A DNA stretch of 64,000 nucleotides from Aradus depressus (GCA_963662175.1 OY759221.1:13989027-14053026); one strand, 5' to 3'; positions 21,040-32,379 are shown, numbered from the stretch's first letter. The notes: generated by a model not told the origin, from the sequence alone. A program made the numbers and translations.

Positions 21040-21460
21040 ATAACACCCGATAGAATGAATCTATCGACACGAAATTTTATATTTGTCTTCAGAACCCCAT
21101 AAAGATCATACATATTGATTTTCAGAAGATCAGGGAGAAAAGGAGAGGGCTTAAAAGAAAACCCAGAAAGTGAGAACAAGGATAAGGGTGGCACCTATTA
21201 ATTTTCAGCTGAATCGACCGAAAAAGAGGGGGTTCAACTCAAAAACTCCATTATTTATTTCAATGCAAAACCACATTAGAACGGTACTTAATAATTTTCC
21301 TAGAAATTGCCCAAAGGAAAAGGGAATCAGAGGAGGGGGCTAGTCACAAATGTCATAATAACTGCCCATGTAATGAATGTATCCACATTCAGTTTGAGGA
21401 TTCAAAAATAAGTCAATTATTGATTTTTAGCTAAAAAAAAATATTTTTTAAATTTTATTT
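21040..21460 (-). repeat. TTCCCC repeat copy (decayed)
   Basis: Family motifs GATAACACCCGATAGAATGA, CTATCGACACGAAATTTTAT, GATTTTCAGAAGATC and ATAACTGCCCATGTAATGAA appear in order. The GGGGAAGTA termini are lost. Confidence 0.7.
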
Positions 21461-21487
21461 TATTTATTTTTTTGAGAGGAAGTGGGA

Positions 21488-22000
21488 ATGGAACGTGTTT
21501 TACGTGCACGCACGGAAGATAACTCTGGATAGTGTGGGACTCGAGCCGTGACTGAGACACAAGTCGAGATATTGAGCGGTTGCCATAACTGCCATAAATG
21601 CCTTTTACGTACACGCACGGAAGATAACTCTGGATAGTGTGGGACTCGAGCCGAGACAGAGACACAAGTCAAGATAATGAGCGGTTGCCATAACTGCCAT
21701 AAATGCCTTTTACGTACACCCACAGAAGATAACTCTGGATAGTGTGGGACTCGAGCCGTGACTGAGACCCAAGTCGAAATATTGAGCGATTGCCATAACT
21801 GCCATAAATGCCTTTCACGTACACCGACGGAAGATAACTCTGGATAATGTGGGACTCGAGTCGTGACTGAGACACGTCAAGATATTGAGCGGTTGCCATA
21901 ACTGCCATAAATGCCTTTCACGTACACGCACGGAAGATAACTATGGATAGTGTGGGACTCAAGGCTAAGACACAAGTCGAGATATTGAGCGGTTGTCATA
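21488..22000. repeat. Tandem array, about 105-bp unit, five copies
   Basis: CATAAATGCCTTT recurs with spacings of 105, 105 and 103, and GATAACTCTGGATAGTGTGG recurs in phase. Units contain GTACACGCACGGAAG, GGGACTCGAGCC and TGAGCGGTTGCCATAACTGC. Copies differ by a few substitutions. The GGGACTCGAGCC part looks like a degenerate tRNA T-arm, so the unit may derive from a tRNA-like SINE. The array ends only about 13 bp from a candidate splice donor at 22012. Confidence 0.85.
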
Positions 22001-22012
22001 ACATTGACTTAC

Positions 22013-22079
22013 CTGTACGTGTACATAACCACCAGAAGAGCTGCATACAGAGGTACGTTAGGGAAATGAACATTTGCAT
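22013..22079 (-). CDS. Candidate alternative first coding exon of CenG1A
   Basis: On the minus strand an open frame starts ATG CAA ATG at 22079 and encodes MQMFISLTYLCMQLFWWLCT plus RT, ending at ACACGTACAG|GTAAGT, a perfect donor. It leaves in phase 1, exactly what the P-loop exon at 2178 needs, giving ...[13 protein letters not shown]. Upstream lie a possible acceptor (CTCTCTTTGCAG ending at about 22111) and a second one (CCTCTGTATGCAG ending at 22041). The hydrophobic, Trp-rich N terminus would be unusual for this family, and phase agreement has a one-in-three chance. Not verified. Confidence 0.3.
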
Positions 22080-22249
22080 AGAAACGGTCTAATTAAATAT
22101 TTAAACATGGCTGCAAAGAGAGCGGAACGGACCATCTACCAGTTGTATCACTCACTCACCGGAACAGTGTAGGTAACTCGATGTTTTGTATTTACACACT
22201 ACTACTAATCACACTACAATTTTATCTTCCGCCCTTGTAACCTTTCAAC

Positions 22250-22640
22250 AAAAGTCGTCGGTGAATCATCGGCAATGTACCTCCCCAGAACGAATTAATT
22301 AATTAACTTTTCGCTCTCCATTCAAAATCAATCGATCGGGTTTTAGAATGGAGCTTTTCCGCTAAACCCCCCTCCCCTTTGGCCGATTTCGCTGAAAATT
22401 GACAGGTGTTATCCTTATGGGGTTCTGGTCACCCATATAAAATTACGCGTCGATACATTCATTTTATCGGGAGATATCGTGTTCATAGGCACATACACTC
22501 ACAGACAGATTTTTTTTTTTTATATTTGTAATCTGGAGGACAACATGAAATTCCTTTGAAATCTACGCATCGAATTTTTGACGATTACACACTCTAAACT
22601 CGGATGTGAGGACAATCCAAGCTGAATTTCATTATTTAAC
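22250..22640 (+). repeat. TTCCCC repeat copy
   Basis: Left end GTCGTCGGTGAATCATCGGC at 22253, then TGTACCTCCCCAG, GAATTAATTAATTAAC, C-rich block, TTTGGCCGATTTCGCTG and poly(T). The right terminus is eroded at 22590-22640. Confidence 0.8.
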
Positions 22641-22662
22641 TACCAGGTTATTAGTTAGTTAT

Positions 22663-22980
22663 TATGACCCATATCCGGGCTTTAACTACAAGGTCATATC
22701 GCCTAATTCCAGAGCGCTCTTTCGTTACTTTGGTAGACATAAGCCCGACTCCTAAATTTTGCACACCCTAAATTTTTGTTCACTTAGAGTATGAGTCTTT
22801 AACGAATACCTGATATCGTAGAGCCTCAGGACCATCGCTTAACGTCCCATCCGAAGGACAGCGTGCTTAATTTTTTTTTTTTTACCTCCCAGATAAAATA
22901 AATTAAGGGTCTCGCGATATAACCCGCGATCTAGAACTCAGTAAGCAAGCACACGTAGCACTGAGCTACCGGCGCCCTCA
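22663..22980 (-). mobile_element. tRNA-derived SINE, older subfamily
   Basis: Reverse-oriented from ATCCGGGCTTTAACTACAAG to AGCTACCGGCGCCCTC. The tail side reads GTTAGTTATTATGACC. A T-run replaces part of the TTTATTTTACCTCCC segment. Confidence 0.88.
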
Positions 22981-23234
22981 AGGTTGGTTATTGGCTAACC
23001 TCTCACACAGATAGTAAGAAGCATTCCAACGATAGACAATATTACCAGAGTCTGATAAGACCCGTTAATAACATGCATTGTTCCCGATTATAATGCTCTG
23101 TGGTACGTTCAGTAGCCAGGTGTGAACGTCCTCAGGATGTCTTCATGTACCATCCTTCCGAGAAAGGACATTCTCAACTCCTCCCTTCTTCACAGAACTC
23201 CTAATATCAAGAACCAAAAAGGACGTTTTACTTA
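22981..23234. other. Unannotated intron
   Basis: No gene or family recognised. Confidence 0.4.
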
Positions 23235-23730
23235 TCTAGCTATATGAAGTATAAGGGAAGTTATGTAATCGGCCAGAAATTCGACGTAATCTCCAGAGTT
23301 TCATATTTCTCAACCCTCATCAAAAATTGAAGTAAAATTATTTTCTGAGAGTGTGGTGTGTGTCTGTAAATATTATAACTTCATAGAATTGGCAAGAATA
23401 CCTATTGGCCTAGGGATCTTTAACGAATAGCTGTCATCACACAGGCTAGGGACCACCGCTTAACGTCCCATCCAAAGGAAGGTGTGCTCAAGGTTTTATT
23501 TTTAAACTCCCACATAAAGAAAAAACTAAGGATCTCGGCTGGGTTTTGAACTCGCGATTCTGAGCTTAATAGGCAAGCCGCTACCTCTGAGCTATCAACA
23601 CCCTCAAAACACCTATTGATTCTCAGCCGAATCGACGGAAGTGGAGAAAGATTTAGACGAGGAGAGCAGAAACTTTAATTTCAAATAACTCGAGCTGTGG
23701 AAGTACAATCACGGTGATTCACTGACTTTT
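23235..23730 (-). repeat. TTCCCC repeat split by a SINE fragment
   Basis: Begins with ATGAAGTATAAGGGAAGTTA and ends with GTACAATCACGGTGATTCAC. The SINE piece at 23407-23605 lies between. Confidence 0.7.
23407..23605 (-). mobile_element. SINE fragment, older subfamily
   Basis: Head half only (CCTAGGGATCTTTAACGAAT to CTATCAACACCCTC), heavily mutated, with TGCTCAAGGTTTTATTTT as in the older subfamily. Confidence 0.75.
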
Positions 23731-24369
23731 TATCCTTCTGATTTCTCCAAATTATCTAAAACACTATTAATTTTTGTTAAATGTATCAGTAAAATTATAT
23801 TTTTCTTTTTTTTATCCATTTTTATTGAAAATTTATTATTTGGATAAGTTATCTATTAAGATAAGTTAATCATTATTACGATTGGTTCCACGAAATATTG
23901 ATATTCCCTCCGATCTTATTCAACCGCATTTTAAAAAATTTAGGAAACATTTAAGAGCTCTTCCAGGGGAGAGAGAGAGAAAGAGAGAGAGAGTGAGAGA
24001 GAGAGGGCAGAAACTGAACAGAGAGGGCGATATCCCCCTCCCCCTGCCCCCCAAGACGTTTGCAATTGTGAATTTTATTACACTTTTTCAACCTACAATA
24101 TTTGTATAACTGAGGATTATTTTCATTTGTTCTAAAGATAATTATAGTTATTTTTTGAAGATTCTCAATTTAATAATAAAATTTTGAATGTATTAAAATT
24201 AAAATTTACCTTGTAAAAACTAAAAGAACCAATCAATGAATCGTATAGTTTTCAGAGGCTACATTTTATAACCATGCTTTTTTAAGAAGGACAAATATGG
24301 TGAAAATGTTTATCTTTTTATTAAATTGTATATTTTAAAATTTCTGTTAATAAGTATTTCATAAAAATT
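23731..24369. other. AT-rich intron with GA microsatellite
   Basis: A GAGA/AGAG microsatellite lies at about 23968-24008. Otherwise AT-rich, with no family recognised. Confidence 0.5.
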
Positions 24370-24680
24370 ATGAATTAATCAATTAACTTTTCGCTCCCCC
24401 TCCAAAACCAGTCGACCGTTAACGCTAATATTCAACTGTTGACTCAAACTAAATTTGGTGAAGATAAATTCATTACATCGGCAATTATTAAGGTTTTTAT
24501 GTTAAGCCTCCCCTCTAATCCCCCCCTTCCCTTCGGTCGATTTGGCTGAAAAACGATAGGTACCGTCGTTAAAGGGTTCCGGATTCATATAATAAAATTA
24601 CATACAGACAGAAAGATTTTTTTTTTTTTTCATTTTTGGAATCTAGAGGCTGGAAAACATGAAATTCTGTTGCAGCTACT
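24370..24680 (+). repeat. TTCCCC repeat copy
   Basis: GAATTAATCAATTAACTTTT, CGCTCCCCCTCCAAAACC, TTCGGTCGATTTGGCTG, CAGACAGAAAGA with poly(T), GAAATTCTGTTG. Right terminus lost. Confidence 0.75.
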
Positions 24681-24879
24681 TCGTAAAGCTAAGGAAGTAA
24701 TATTTAATAAGCAATTTAAATTTTTTTTTTTTTTTCTCTTTGCTTTAATTTGTATCGTTAGTTTAATAATACACTCGTTTGTCCGCCTCTCGTTAAGAAT
24801 TCAGCGGCGTGTTCATCTTTCGCTAATGTCAGAATATATAACTGCGATTTATGTCCAAATCATGGGACACTAATAAAAT

Positions 24880-25000
24880 AAATAACAACAAAAACTTGTT
24901 CAATTTTTACTTTGTCTAATTACACAAAAATATTTATATAAAGCGTACCGGTTTCATGCCATGCCATCGTCAGCACAATGTGCAAAAGTTACCTTCGTGA
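24880..25000 (-). mobile_element. Penelope-like remnant with hammerhead core
   Basis: TTTGTCTAATTACACAAAAA flank and, on the minus strand at 24952-24973, CTGACGA then GAAACCGGTA. Stem II (TGGCATGGCAT) pairs poorly, so activity is doubtful. Only one arm is present. Confidence 0.5.
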
Positions 25001-25062
25001 AGTTAGGAGATCTCTGATTCCGGCCCTTTTTCCTATCTCCATTTCACGAAATTTATCTAAAT

Positions 25063-25090
25063 CCCCCCCCCCCCCCCCCCCCCCCCCCAT
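25063..25090. repeat. Poly(C) run
   Basis: About 27 C residues. This may be a sequencing-length artefact in part. Confidence 0.8.
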
Positions 25091-25554
25091 ATACCAACCA
25101 GAAATAACCAATTAAAATACCTAGGTAGTCTAGGTATTTCCAGGTAGGTAATCAAACAACATAAGCAATATCCAGGGTAAATTTCACTTTTTAAACTTAA
25201 GGCTATATAAGGAACAGTGATAATCAATGCAATTATCTATAGCGGATTGTAAGACCTGAGCTTTCATTAGAAAGTTTTTCTGATTTATAGTTTTTTTTTA
25301 AAGTTAATTTATCTTTATATCATGAACAGGAAAAATTAACTTTTGAAGCAGTAATGACTGATGAAGTGAGAAGAAAGAGTTCAAGAGATACAGTTACTTC
25401 TCACAGGTTTCTTATGAGGAGAGTTCACTGCATCTATTCACACCACCCACAACGAAAAATTGAGATCGCTCATAGAAATAAAAAATTGTCAGTGGTATAT
25501 CACACGTACAGTATGGAGTCCAAATTAAGGGGTGATTTTGCCACTGATGTAATG

Positions 25555-25795
25555 CCACTGGCGTTCCACAAGATAGTATCCTGGGTCCTACCCTCTACAC
25601 AATATACACAGCTGATATCCCCACCCATCCATCAACACAACTCCACACCTCTGCAGATGATACTGTTATCCTCTCTCCTCAACCGGACCCAGTCCTATCA
25701 TCCAGACACCTCCATATCCCTTCAGTTCTGGTACAAAAAGTGGAGAGTGAAGGTGAACGACAAGAAGTCAGTTCACATCGCCGATAACGTAAGTC
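25555..25795 (+). pseudogene. Jockey-like reverse transcriptase fragment
   Basis: Conserved RT block: GVPQDSILGPTLYTIYTADI, then a SADDT motif at the place of the catalytic F/YADD, then a frameshift into a frame reading WYKKWRVKVNDKKSVHI. These are domains 4-6 of a jockey-clade reverse transcriptase (GVPQGS.LGP..Y, FADDT, W..KW.L.VN..K). The F-to-S change before ADD and the frameshift make it non-functional. Neither end shows a tail or target duplication. Confidence 0.8.
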
Positions 25796-25799
25796 AACT

Positions 25800-26091
25800 A
25801 TTGATTTCAAGCCAAAACAATTTTTAGAGCATGAGCAAAAAGGATTAAGTCGTATTGAGGAAATTTTCGTCGTTTCTCCGAAAATAATGGATCGATTTTG
25901 ATCAAATACTCTACTACGGTTTGAACTTCTTTTAGGCTAGAAATGATGAAGGTAAGTTTGGATATTACGAAACGTTTTATGCTATATCCATTTAATTTTT
26001 AACTCCAACTAAAGCCGAAGCGTTAGAAACGCGCCTAACGTTAAAAACATTCAAAGTCGATAACATTTTAGGAAATCTCTGTTTTAGTTTG
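25800..26091. other. Unannotated intron
   Basis: Starts with a short TTCCCC repeat scrap (GTCAACTATTGATTTCAAGC). Nothing else recognised. Confidence 0.4.
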
Positions 26092-26342
26092 TTATGCCCG
26101 GGCTTTAACTACGAGGTCACATCGCCTACTACCAGAGCGCTCTTTCGTCACTGGTGGACATGAGCCCGACTCTACTGTGGGAGTCCTAAATTTTTATTCA
26201 CCTAGAGCAGGGGTCTTAACGTCCCATCTGAAGGACGTGCCTAAGTTTATTTTACCTCCCAGATAAAGCCTCGGTCGGGTTTCGAACCCATGATCTTGAG
26301 CTCAGAAGACAAGCACGCATACCACTGAGCTACCGGCGCCCC
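26092..26342 (-). mobile_element. tRNA-derived SINE with internal deletions
   Basis: The younger-type head is intact (TGATCTTGAGCTCAGAAGAC, CCACTGAGCTACCGGCGCC). The body lacks the TTTTGCCTACCC segment and the part between the ACGAGTACC and GTCCCATC motifs. Confidence 0.9.
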
Positions 26343-26729
26343 CTTCTCTGCTTTATTAATTGAATAAATTAACCATAATATAATGAATGGAAACTACTGA
26401 ATCAACTTATCAATTAGAAATATCCATGACTGAACCAATTATTTAGCAAGGCTAGGGAAACAAAAGGAAACGGAAGGAAGATAGTAAGGAAACGGGAAGA
26501 GATAGCGTGCGCAAGAACGTTTTAACAATGAACAATGTCAAAAAAAATTATGCAAACAATGAAATTTTAAAATAATTCATTGATTCTTCTTTCACAATCA
26601 TAAGCCCTTTGATTAATTCGTTCTTTTAGATTTTTCTTTTTAAATGTATCTTTTCAACAGAATACTAATCTTTTTCCAATTCGCCATGAATAATCAAAAC
26701 TGTCGGACAGTGAAAAAAATAATTAAACA
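26343..26729. other. Unannotated intron
   Basis: AT-rich. Nothing recognised. Confidence 0.4.
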
Positions 26730-27230
26730 AAAAAGTTGTCGGTGAATCATTGGTAATGTACTTCTCCAGAACGAATTAATCAATTAACTTTCCGCTCCTC
26801 CTCCGTTTGTGACGATTTGCGCTATTAATCAATAATGAGTGACATACTAAATTTTGTGTCAATAAATTCATTAGGGATTTTGAGTTGAGCCCTCTACCCT
26901 GAACCACCTTCTTTCCCATCGACCGATTTCACTGAAATTTAACAGGAATTGTTCACTCATTGGGTTTTCACTTTAAATATGAATTACGTGACGGTTACAG
27001 TTATTACAATTTTTGAATTAAGCCTCCCCCCTAATTCCCCTTCCCCTTTTTGGCCAATTTGGCTGAAAATCAATACGCATCGTCCTGAGATGGTTCTGGA
27101 TACACAAATAAACCTTTGTCTTGCTAAATTCATTCTATCGGGAATTGTGTTCACAAGGTCGGAAAACATGAAATTCCGTTGAAAACTCCGCATCGAATAT
27201 CTGACCGATTACATAACTTCCCATTACATA
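26730..27230 (+). repeat. TTCCCC repeat, near full length
   Basis: One of the best copies: TTGTCGGTGAATCATTGG left end, TGTACTTCTCCAG, CTCCTCCGTTTG, two monomers, CCCTTTTTGGCCAATTTGG, GAAATTCCGTTGAAAACTCC, and TTACATAACTTCCC at its right end. About 500 bp. Confidence 0.85.
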
Positions 27231-27599
27231 ACTATAATATAAAGTGTTGCATATTTTCCTATAACGAGACAGTAAAATTAGGACACGGGTGGTTCTTTTG
27301 ATAACTCCTAAACAATAGTTGGTACAGGTTTCATGGCACATAAAATTTACATAACTAATTTCTGTGGTACCTCTAAATTGAAATATAATATTTTAGAACG
27401 GAAGTGGTTAAATAAAGTAAGAATTAATAAGGTCTCATATTTCCCATCGTATCCTGTTGGCTGGGCAGAACTGTTTTTTGGTTAGCTCAGTGCTTTTTCA
27501 TTGATTTAAAAACGTAAGGATTTTTTTTTTTTTTTTTAAGACGTAGTTATACATGAAAATCAGCAAATTTTATGTAGGAATAATTGAAAATATAATAAA
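27231..27599. other. Unannotated intron
   Basis: Nothing recognised. A poly(T) run lies at about 27521-27537. Confidence 0.4.
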
Positions 27600-27814
27600 G
27601 TATTTCCCCAGTTAACGAATTAATCAATTCTGCCCTCCCCCCAAACCAATCGGTCGTTTGGGTTGAGGATCAATAGTTGACTTTCATAGGGGCTTAGAAT
27701 CCTTATAATAAATGTTATTGTCGATACATTCATTATATTAGCAGTTATTAGGAGTTTTGGGTCCCCCCCCCCCCCCCCCTGGTCAATTAGACTGAAAATT
27801 AATAGAAGCCGTGT
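27600..27814 (+). repeat. TTCCCC repeat, 5' part
   Basis: Starts TATTTCCCCAGTTAACGAAT, includes a poly(C) run (27764-27779), and is cut off inside GAAAATTAATAGAAGCCGTG by the LINE that follows. Confidence 0.75.
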
Positions 27815-28291
27815 TGTGTCCTCTGTAGGGAGTTGCTGACGGTGAGACATGTCATTGAAGTCATTGAAGATTGTCAGAAGCTGGCCAAGTATCGGGAAAA
27901 TAACTGCATGTCTGCAACCATCCAAGATATATTTAACGAGAGAACACCTAGATTCCGGAACTAAATTGAATTTCAGAAAGAGATACACATATTCATGCAT
28001 ATTTAGAAATGAGTGTTGAAATTCATTAAATGATGGTTTACTGAAGGACAGGCGGTGCGATGGGAAGCGCTCTGGCCCCCAAGAGAGGCTTGCTATCCGT
28101 TGTGACAACACCCCCTAGACTTGGTGCTAGGCTGGCTGGTTGTCCAATCTGCCACCTTTAACTACCATCCAAGAGGACCTCTCCTTCCTAGACTCGACGT
28201 TACCTCTGGAGAGTGTCACTTCTCACCATACTTTTCCATCGTTACCGCTAATCCTATTTTGGAAACGCTAATGGCCACAGCAGCCGATGCG

Positions 28292-28320
<29 letters not shown>
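27812..28320 (+). mobile_element. 5'-truncated LINE 3' end with poly(A)
   Basis: It breaks into the TTCCCC repeat at about 27812, carries a retrotransposon ORF end (27815-27964) and a 3' UTR, and ends in a poly(A) of about 28 at 28293-28320. No clear target duplication was found. Confidence 0.7.
27815..27964 (+). pseudogene. LINE ORF C-terminal zinc-knuckle fragment
   Basis: The frame CVLCRELLTVRHVIEVIEDC carries a C-x2-C...H...C pattern with the LTVRH core seen in I/R1-type LINE C termini (C..C...LTV.HIL..C), followed by ATIQDIFNERTPRFRN and a stop at 27962-27964. It differs clearly from the fragment at 9.7 kb, so a second LINE family is present. Confidence 0.65.
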
Positions 28321-28323
<3 letters not shown>

Positions 28324-28404
28324 ATGGTTTCATTTTAAAACCAAAACAGAAATTTATAATTTAGAAATCACGGAAGACAATAATAGATTTCCTACCAACA
28401 CAGA

Positions 28405-28632
28405 CGAGGGAGCCGGTAGCCGAGGTGAAAAACACTTGAGCATGCCGTCCTTTGGAAACGATGGTCCCAAGCATGTGTGATGTCAGTAACTCGATAAAGA
28501 CCCCTACCCTAGATGAATAAACCTAAGTTGGCAAACTTGTAGACTCGGGCCCATTCTCACCAGAGTGACAAAAGAGCGTACTGGTAGTAGGCAATATTAC
28601 ATCGTAGTTAAAGCCCGGGCATGAGTCATAAT
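28405..28632 (+). mobile_element. tRNA-derived SINE, internally deleted head
   Basis: GAGGGAGCCGGTAGCCGAGG joins directly to GTGAAAAACACTTGAGCATG, so the tRNA B-box region is deleted. The body is older-type. Ends GGGCATGAGTCATAATAAC. Confidence 0.85.
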
Positions 28633-28639
28633 AACATTC

Positions 28640-29439
28640 ATCATTTACTTAAAATAAGTCTAAGGGGATATAATTTGTACATAAAACAGATTAAGCTATT
28701 TTAGCAGTCAACAATGGAGGACAAACAGAGGTGCTGATTGTCTTACTTAGGAACTTGAGAAAATTTCAAATAAAAATCAATCCACAGTTTGTTACATAAA
28801 CAACAAACAAAATATAAAATAGGTAGTGCATAATTATTGTTTGCAATCCCTGAGAAACCACAAGTATCTATTCATATTTGGAAGTAAATGTTAATGTTTC
28901 AATGTTAACTAAATGGATATCATCGAGCGTCATTTCCGTTTTTTTTTGTATTTATTTTACTTGTTTTGAAAAAATGTATCGAACAAAAATGTTTTTTTTT
29001 ATTAGGTACGCATTTTACAAAATATATACCGAGACATGTCATAATTTCAACTCATAAATCATTATTTATTTTATTATTTGATCAATATAATTTTATTTGA
29101 AAAAAAAATCATTTGAAACTGTTATCAAATAAATTATTTGAAAATAAATTAAGTATATGAAATTTTTGATCAAGTAAAGCTTTTCCGATAACTCTTTCGA
29201 CAGTTGGCAGAATACTTAAGAATAGCATTCACCGTATCTCCGAACTTCCTGGAAAGTAGGTTATAAAAAAAAAAAAACTGGGCTAGTTAAAATTGATCGA
29301 CTTCAGTGGATCAACTGTAAATTGAAATGTAAATAGAACGTATAAATGCCTTTCAATCTTATACAAGTCAACATTCACCCATTAATCAAATGTCACCGAT
29401 CGATAAATATTTTTAGACAATCTGAAGGATAAACCATGC
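28640..29439. other. Unannotated AT-rich intron
   Basis: Low-complexity A/T sequence (28960-29200). No family recognised. Confidence 0.4.
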
Positions 29440-29640
29440 CCAGTTATATGAAGTATAGGGGAATTTATGTAAACGGTATTAATATCGATGTCTGTGAACA
29501 CGATAACTCCTGATTAGAATGAATATATCGATACGAAATGTGTGTCCAGGACCTCATAGGGACCAACACCTATTGATTTTTAGACAAATCGGTAAAAGGA
29601 GAGAGAGAGAGAGAGATTAAAGGGGACTTACCCCAAAACC
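29440..29640 (-). repeat. TTCCCC repeat fragment
   Basis: Right-terminus-like ATGAAGTATAGGGGAATTTA, then GATAACTCCTGATTAGAATG and a GA microsatellite at 29600-29614. Confidence 0.7.
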
Positions 29641-29764
29641 CCAATAGTAATATTTACTTCCGTTAAACCAAAAAATAATAATATGATATGTCGTAAGGAT
29701 GTATAATGATAACGATAATAATAATAATAAGTAAAAAATGTATAATAAAAATAAAATAAATCAT

Positions 29765-30205
29765 CTCACTTTTTTTATTTTCGACCAGAACCCGTTTTAA
29801 ACGCAACTGCATTATCACCAGTGGCACATCTCACCCGTACAGTGTGGTGTCTAAAGGAACACTGAGTCGGTTTTATTGTTTTAAAGAATTATATGAGAAA
29901 TTCAAATTTTAAAATTGTTGAAAATATTAACTATACAGGGACATATTATTTCTAAGTAAACGTTCTGAAAATATATAAGATATGCGATAATGTTATTGAA
30001 AATAAAGTTTAATTTTTATAATAATATTAACTCACTTTATTAAACACAACCAGAACTTCAATAAGGAGAAGGAAGAGAGAATCCTTCATAACCATAACGG
30101 CCAATGTTGCATTAGACCCCACACAATACGTGTGAGATGTGCCACTGATGATGACACAGTTCCGTTGAATACCGGTTCTGGTCAAAAATAAAACAGTGCG
30201 GAAAA
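29765..30205. mobile_element. Decayed Penelope-like inverted pair
   Basis: GACCAGAACCCG at 29784 is mirrored by CCGGTTCTGGTC at about 30172, and CAGTGGCACATCTCAC at 29820 by GTGAGATGTGCCACTG at about 30132. Core-like remnants: plus strand CTGATGA at 30145-30151 with GAAT instead of GAAA; minus strand CTGGTGA ... AAAAC on the left. The cores are no longer canonical. Confidence 0.5.
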
Positions 30206-30259
30206 GACAACGTTTTTTATTTATATGAGAAGTCTCAACCAACAACATCTTACTATCGC

Positions 30260-30490
30260 CTAATGACTATATCGAACTAAACTTTATATGTCAATCCAAA
30301 TCCCCATAAAGACAACACCTAACAATTTTCAGGCGACCCAGCTCAAGGGGAAGGAAGGTCAAAGAAAAGCGGGGGTCAGAGGAGGGGGATTAACTCAAAA
30401 AGAAGATTCAGAATTATCTGAGTTTTCAACCAAATACATGGGTTGATTTCAGAGGGAGAGCGATGACTTATTCAAGTATTTAGCGCTTGA
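30260..30490 (-). repeat. TTCCCC repeat fragment
   Basis: CCTAATGACTATATCGAACT, AACAATTTTCAGGCGACCC and GATTTCAGAGGGAGAGCGAT in order. Confidence 0.65.
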
Positions 30491-30989
30491 TTTTTCTAGA
30501 AATTAGAGGTTTACTAGTAGAAAACAAAACCCTTACGGCGTTCACTCTCACTAATAAATGAGTTCATAGTGACCAGAAGAAGGGACACGTCAGTGTCCCG
30601 AAATATTGTCCAAAAAAATAAAAAATAAAAATAAATAAGAAGATACGTCTGGAAGAAATGCTGGAAACAACCAACAGTGGAACATCCCAGAAAAGTTTAA
30701 GAAACACATTAATAAATGTACTAAAAAAAAACAAAAATCCATTATAATATAGACTAAAAATAACTTGTTATCTGAAAAGTAAACTAGAAAAACGATTTTA
30801 TATTGTAATAAAAAAATGAAGTTATTATCTTACTAATCTTAGGATTATTATGTAACTTTTTTTTTTGTGAAAGTTCCTCTTACTTTCGACATCCGGCTTT
30901 TGAAATTAACTTTTGTTTTTACAATTGCATCTAAAGCGGTATCAGAAGGCACTCAAAAGGTCTCAAGGGTTCGGAAATGACCCTATCAA
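30491..30989. other. Unannotated intron
   Basis: Contains GACACGTCAGTGTCCCGAAA (about 30584), a small inverted motif. AT-rich otherwise. Confidence 0.4.
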
Positions 30990-31110
30990 CATACAATCAA
31001 AATAGTGGTAAATCAAAACGTGATCGATTGGTTTTGGAGGGAGAGCAACAACTTAGTAAGGTAAGTGCATTGCAGGTGATTCACCGACAACTTTTTTTGT
31101 CACCAAACTT
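30990..31110 (-). repeat. TTCCCC repeat terminal fragment
   Basis: GATTGGTTTTGGAGGGAGAG to GGTGATTCACCGACAACTTT: the hairpin end followed by a T-run. Confidence 0.8.
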
Positions 31111-31489
31111 ATGATGAGGCATTAGTGATAATAGTGGCAGAGATAATCCGTCACGTGCTTTGAGGCCAAGATATTATCGGGCATCAAGCGGAAAATGGTA
31201 AAACTCGAGAGTTCAATGACTCTTTTGTTGATGAATGAGCAATAAAGGAATGATTTGAGATAGAACAGCAAATTTCAGCATTGAGGATAACTTCTAGAAA
31301 AAAAAATCGTGAAAAAAACCTTTCCATAGCACAAGTAAGTCAATTTAGTTTTCGTTCTCATTCCAAAACCGATCGACGATTTGAGCTAAAATGCAATAGT
31401 TGACAGATAATAGGAGGGACATATCGTACATAGGGACTCCTGAAGGCCAAAAGGAAATGTGGTATTACAGGAGGGGTCCCCGACACGAA
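31111..31489. other. Mostly unannotated intron
   Basis: Positions 31335-31400 resemble the left part of a TTCCCC repeat in plus orientation. The rest is unassigned. Confidence 0.4.
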
Positions 31490-31817
31490 AACCCTAAAAA
31501 CTGCCGATGTATCGACACAAAATGAGTATCAAGATTCAGAAGCCCCAAATTAAGTCAAATATTGATGTGAAGTCTAATAGTCCATTGGTCTTGGAGAGAG
31601 AGCGAAAACGTAATTGATTAATTCGTTCTGGGGAAGAAAATTCAAAATCCTGCCTGTGTGTTTGTCTATGAACACGGTAAATCCTATTAGAATCTATATA
31701 TCGACACGAATTTTTTTATTTTTTAATATACCAAACGGTGTAAGGACGCCCCCTAATGATTTTCAGTTAAATCCATCAAAAGAAAGGGTGATTAGGGGGA
31801 GGCTTAATTTAAAATTT
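31490..31817 (-). repeat. TTCCCC repeat fragments
   Basis: CTGCCGATGTATCGACACAA, GAGAGAGAGCGAAAACGTAA, ATTCGTTCTGGGGAAG, then a second piece with GTTAAATCCATCAAAAGAAA. The second piece is truncated where a SINE begins. Confidence 0.7.
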
Positions 31818-32001
31818 GTTTAACGAGTACCTGTCATCGTACAGGCTCGGGGACCATCGCTTAACGTCCCATCCGAAGGACGGCGTGCACACTATTTTTC
31901 AAACTCCCAGAAAAAAACCGTAGGGCCTCTCGGCCGGGTTTTGAACCCGCGATCATGAGCTAAGAAAGCATGCACACTTTACACTGAGCTACAGGCGCCC
32001 T
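31818..32001 (-). mobile_element. SINE head half, older subfamily
   Basis: TTAACGAGTACCTGTCATCG to GAGCTACAGGCGCCCTC. The tail half is absent. Confidence 0.85.
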
Positions 32002-32379
32002 CAACTTTATTTTGTTATCTTAGATATATTCAAAAATTAACCAGAGCAATAAGGACAAATCTATTAAAAAATATATTATTTATTTTTAAATCCGAGGTAA
32101 GATGTCATTAACACGCACCCTAGGAGCTATTGTAAGACCACGTTTGACCTAAAAAAACTAGTATATTTTTATTCATGAGACTAGTTATAACTTTATTCTT
32201 AGATCATTAATAGAGAGGAACCAAACCTGGATCCTAGAAAAGTCAATAATATTTCTTTAAAAAATATATTTTGTATCCGTTACCGAAGAACACAATTTTC
32301 ATAAAACAAGGCATGACGTATATTCTGAAAATTCGCGGCACCTACAACTCCCAAGCTAAACGAAGTACATATAGGAGAG
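32002..32379. other. Unannotated intron
   Basis: AT-rich. Nothing recognised. Confidence 0.4.

Noticed and set aside
25063..25090. G-quadruplex or i-motif regulatory element at homopolymer C/G runs
   Set aside because: The runs (also at 1831, 12608, 27764, 35093, 55719) mostly fall in the C-rich block of TTCCCC repeats or a palindrome loop, so slippage or sequencing error explains them better.
25354..25827. 157-codon plus-strand frame taken as a gene
   Set aside because: Only its last part is in the RT frame. The conserved GVPQ...ADDT block lies in another frame, so the region is a frameshifted LINE relic.
27620..28111. 163-codon minus-strand frame
   Set aside because: It is antisense to a TTCCCC repeat and to the recognisable plus-strand LINE C terminus at 27815-27964.
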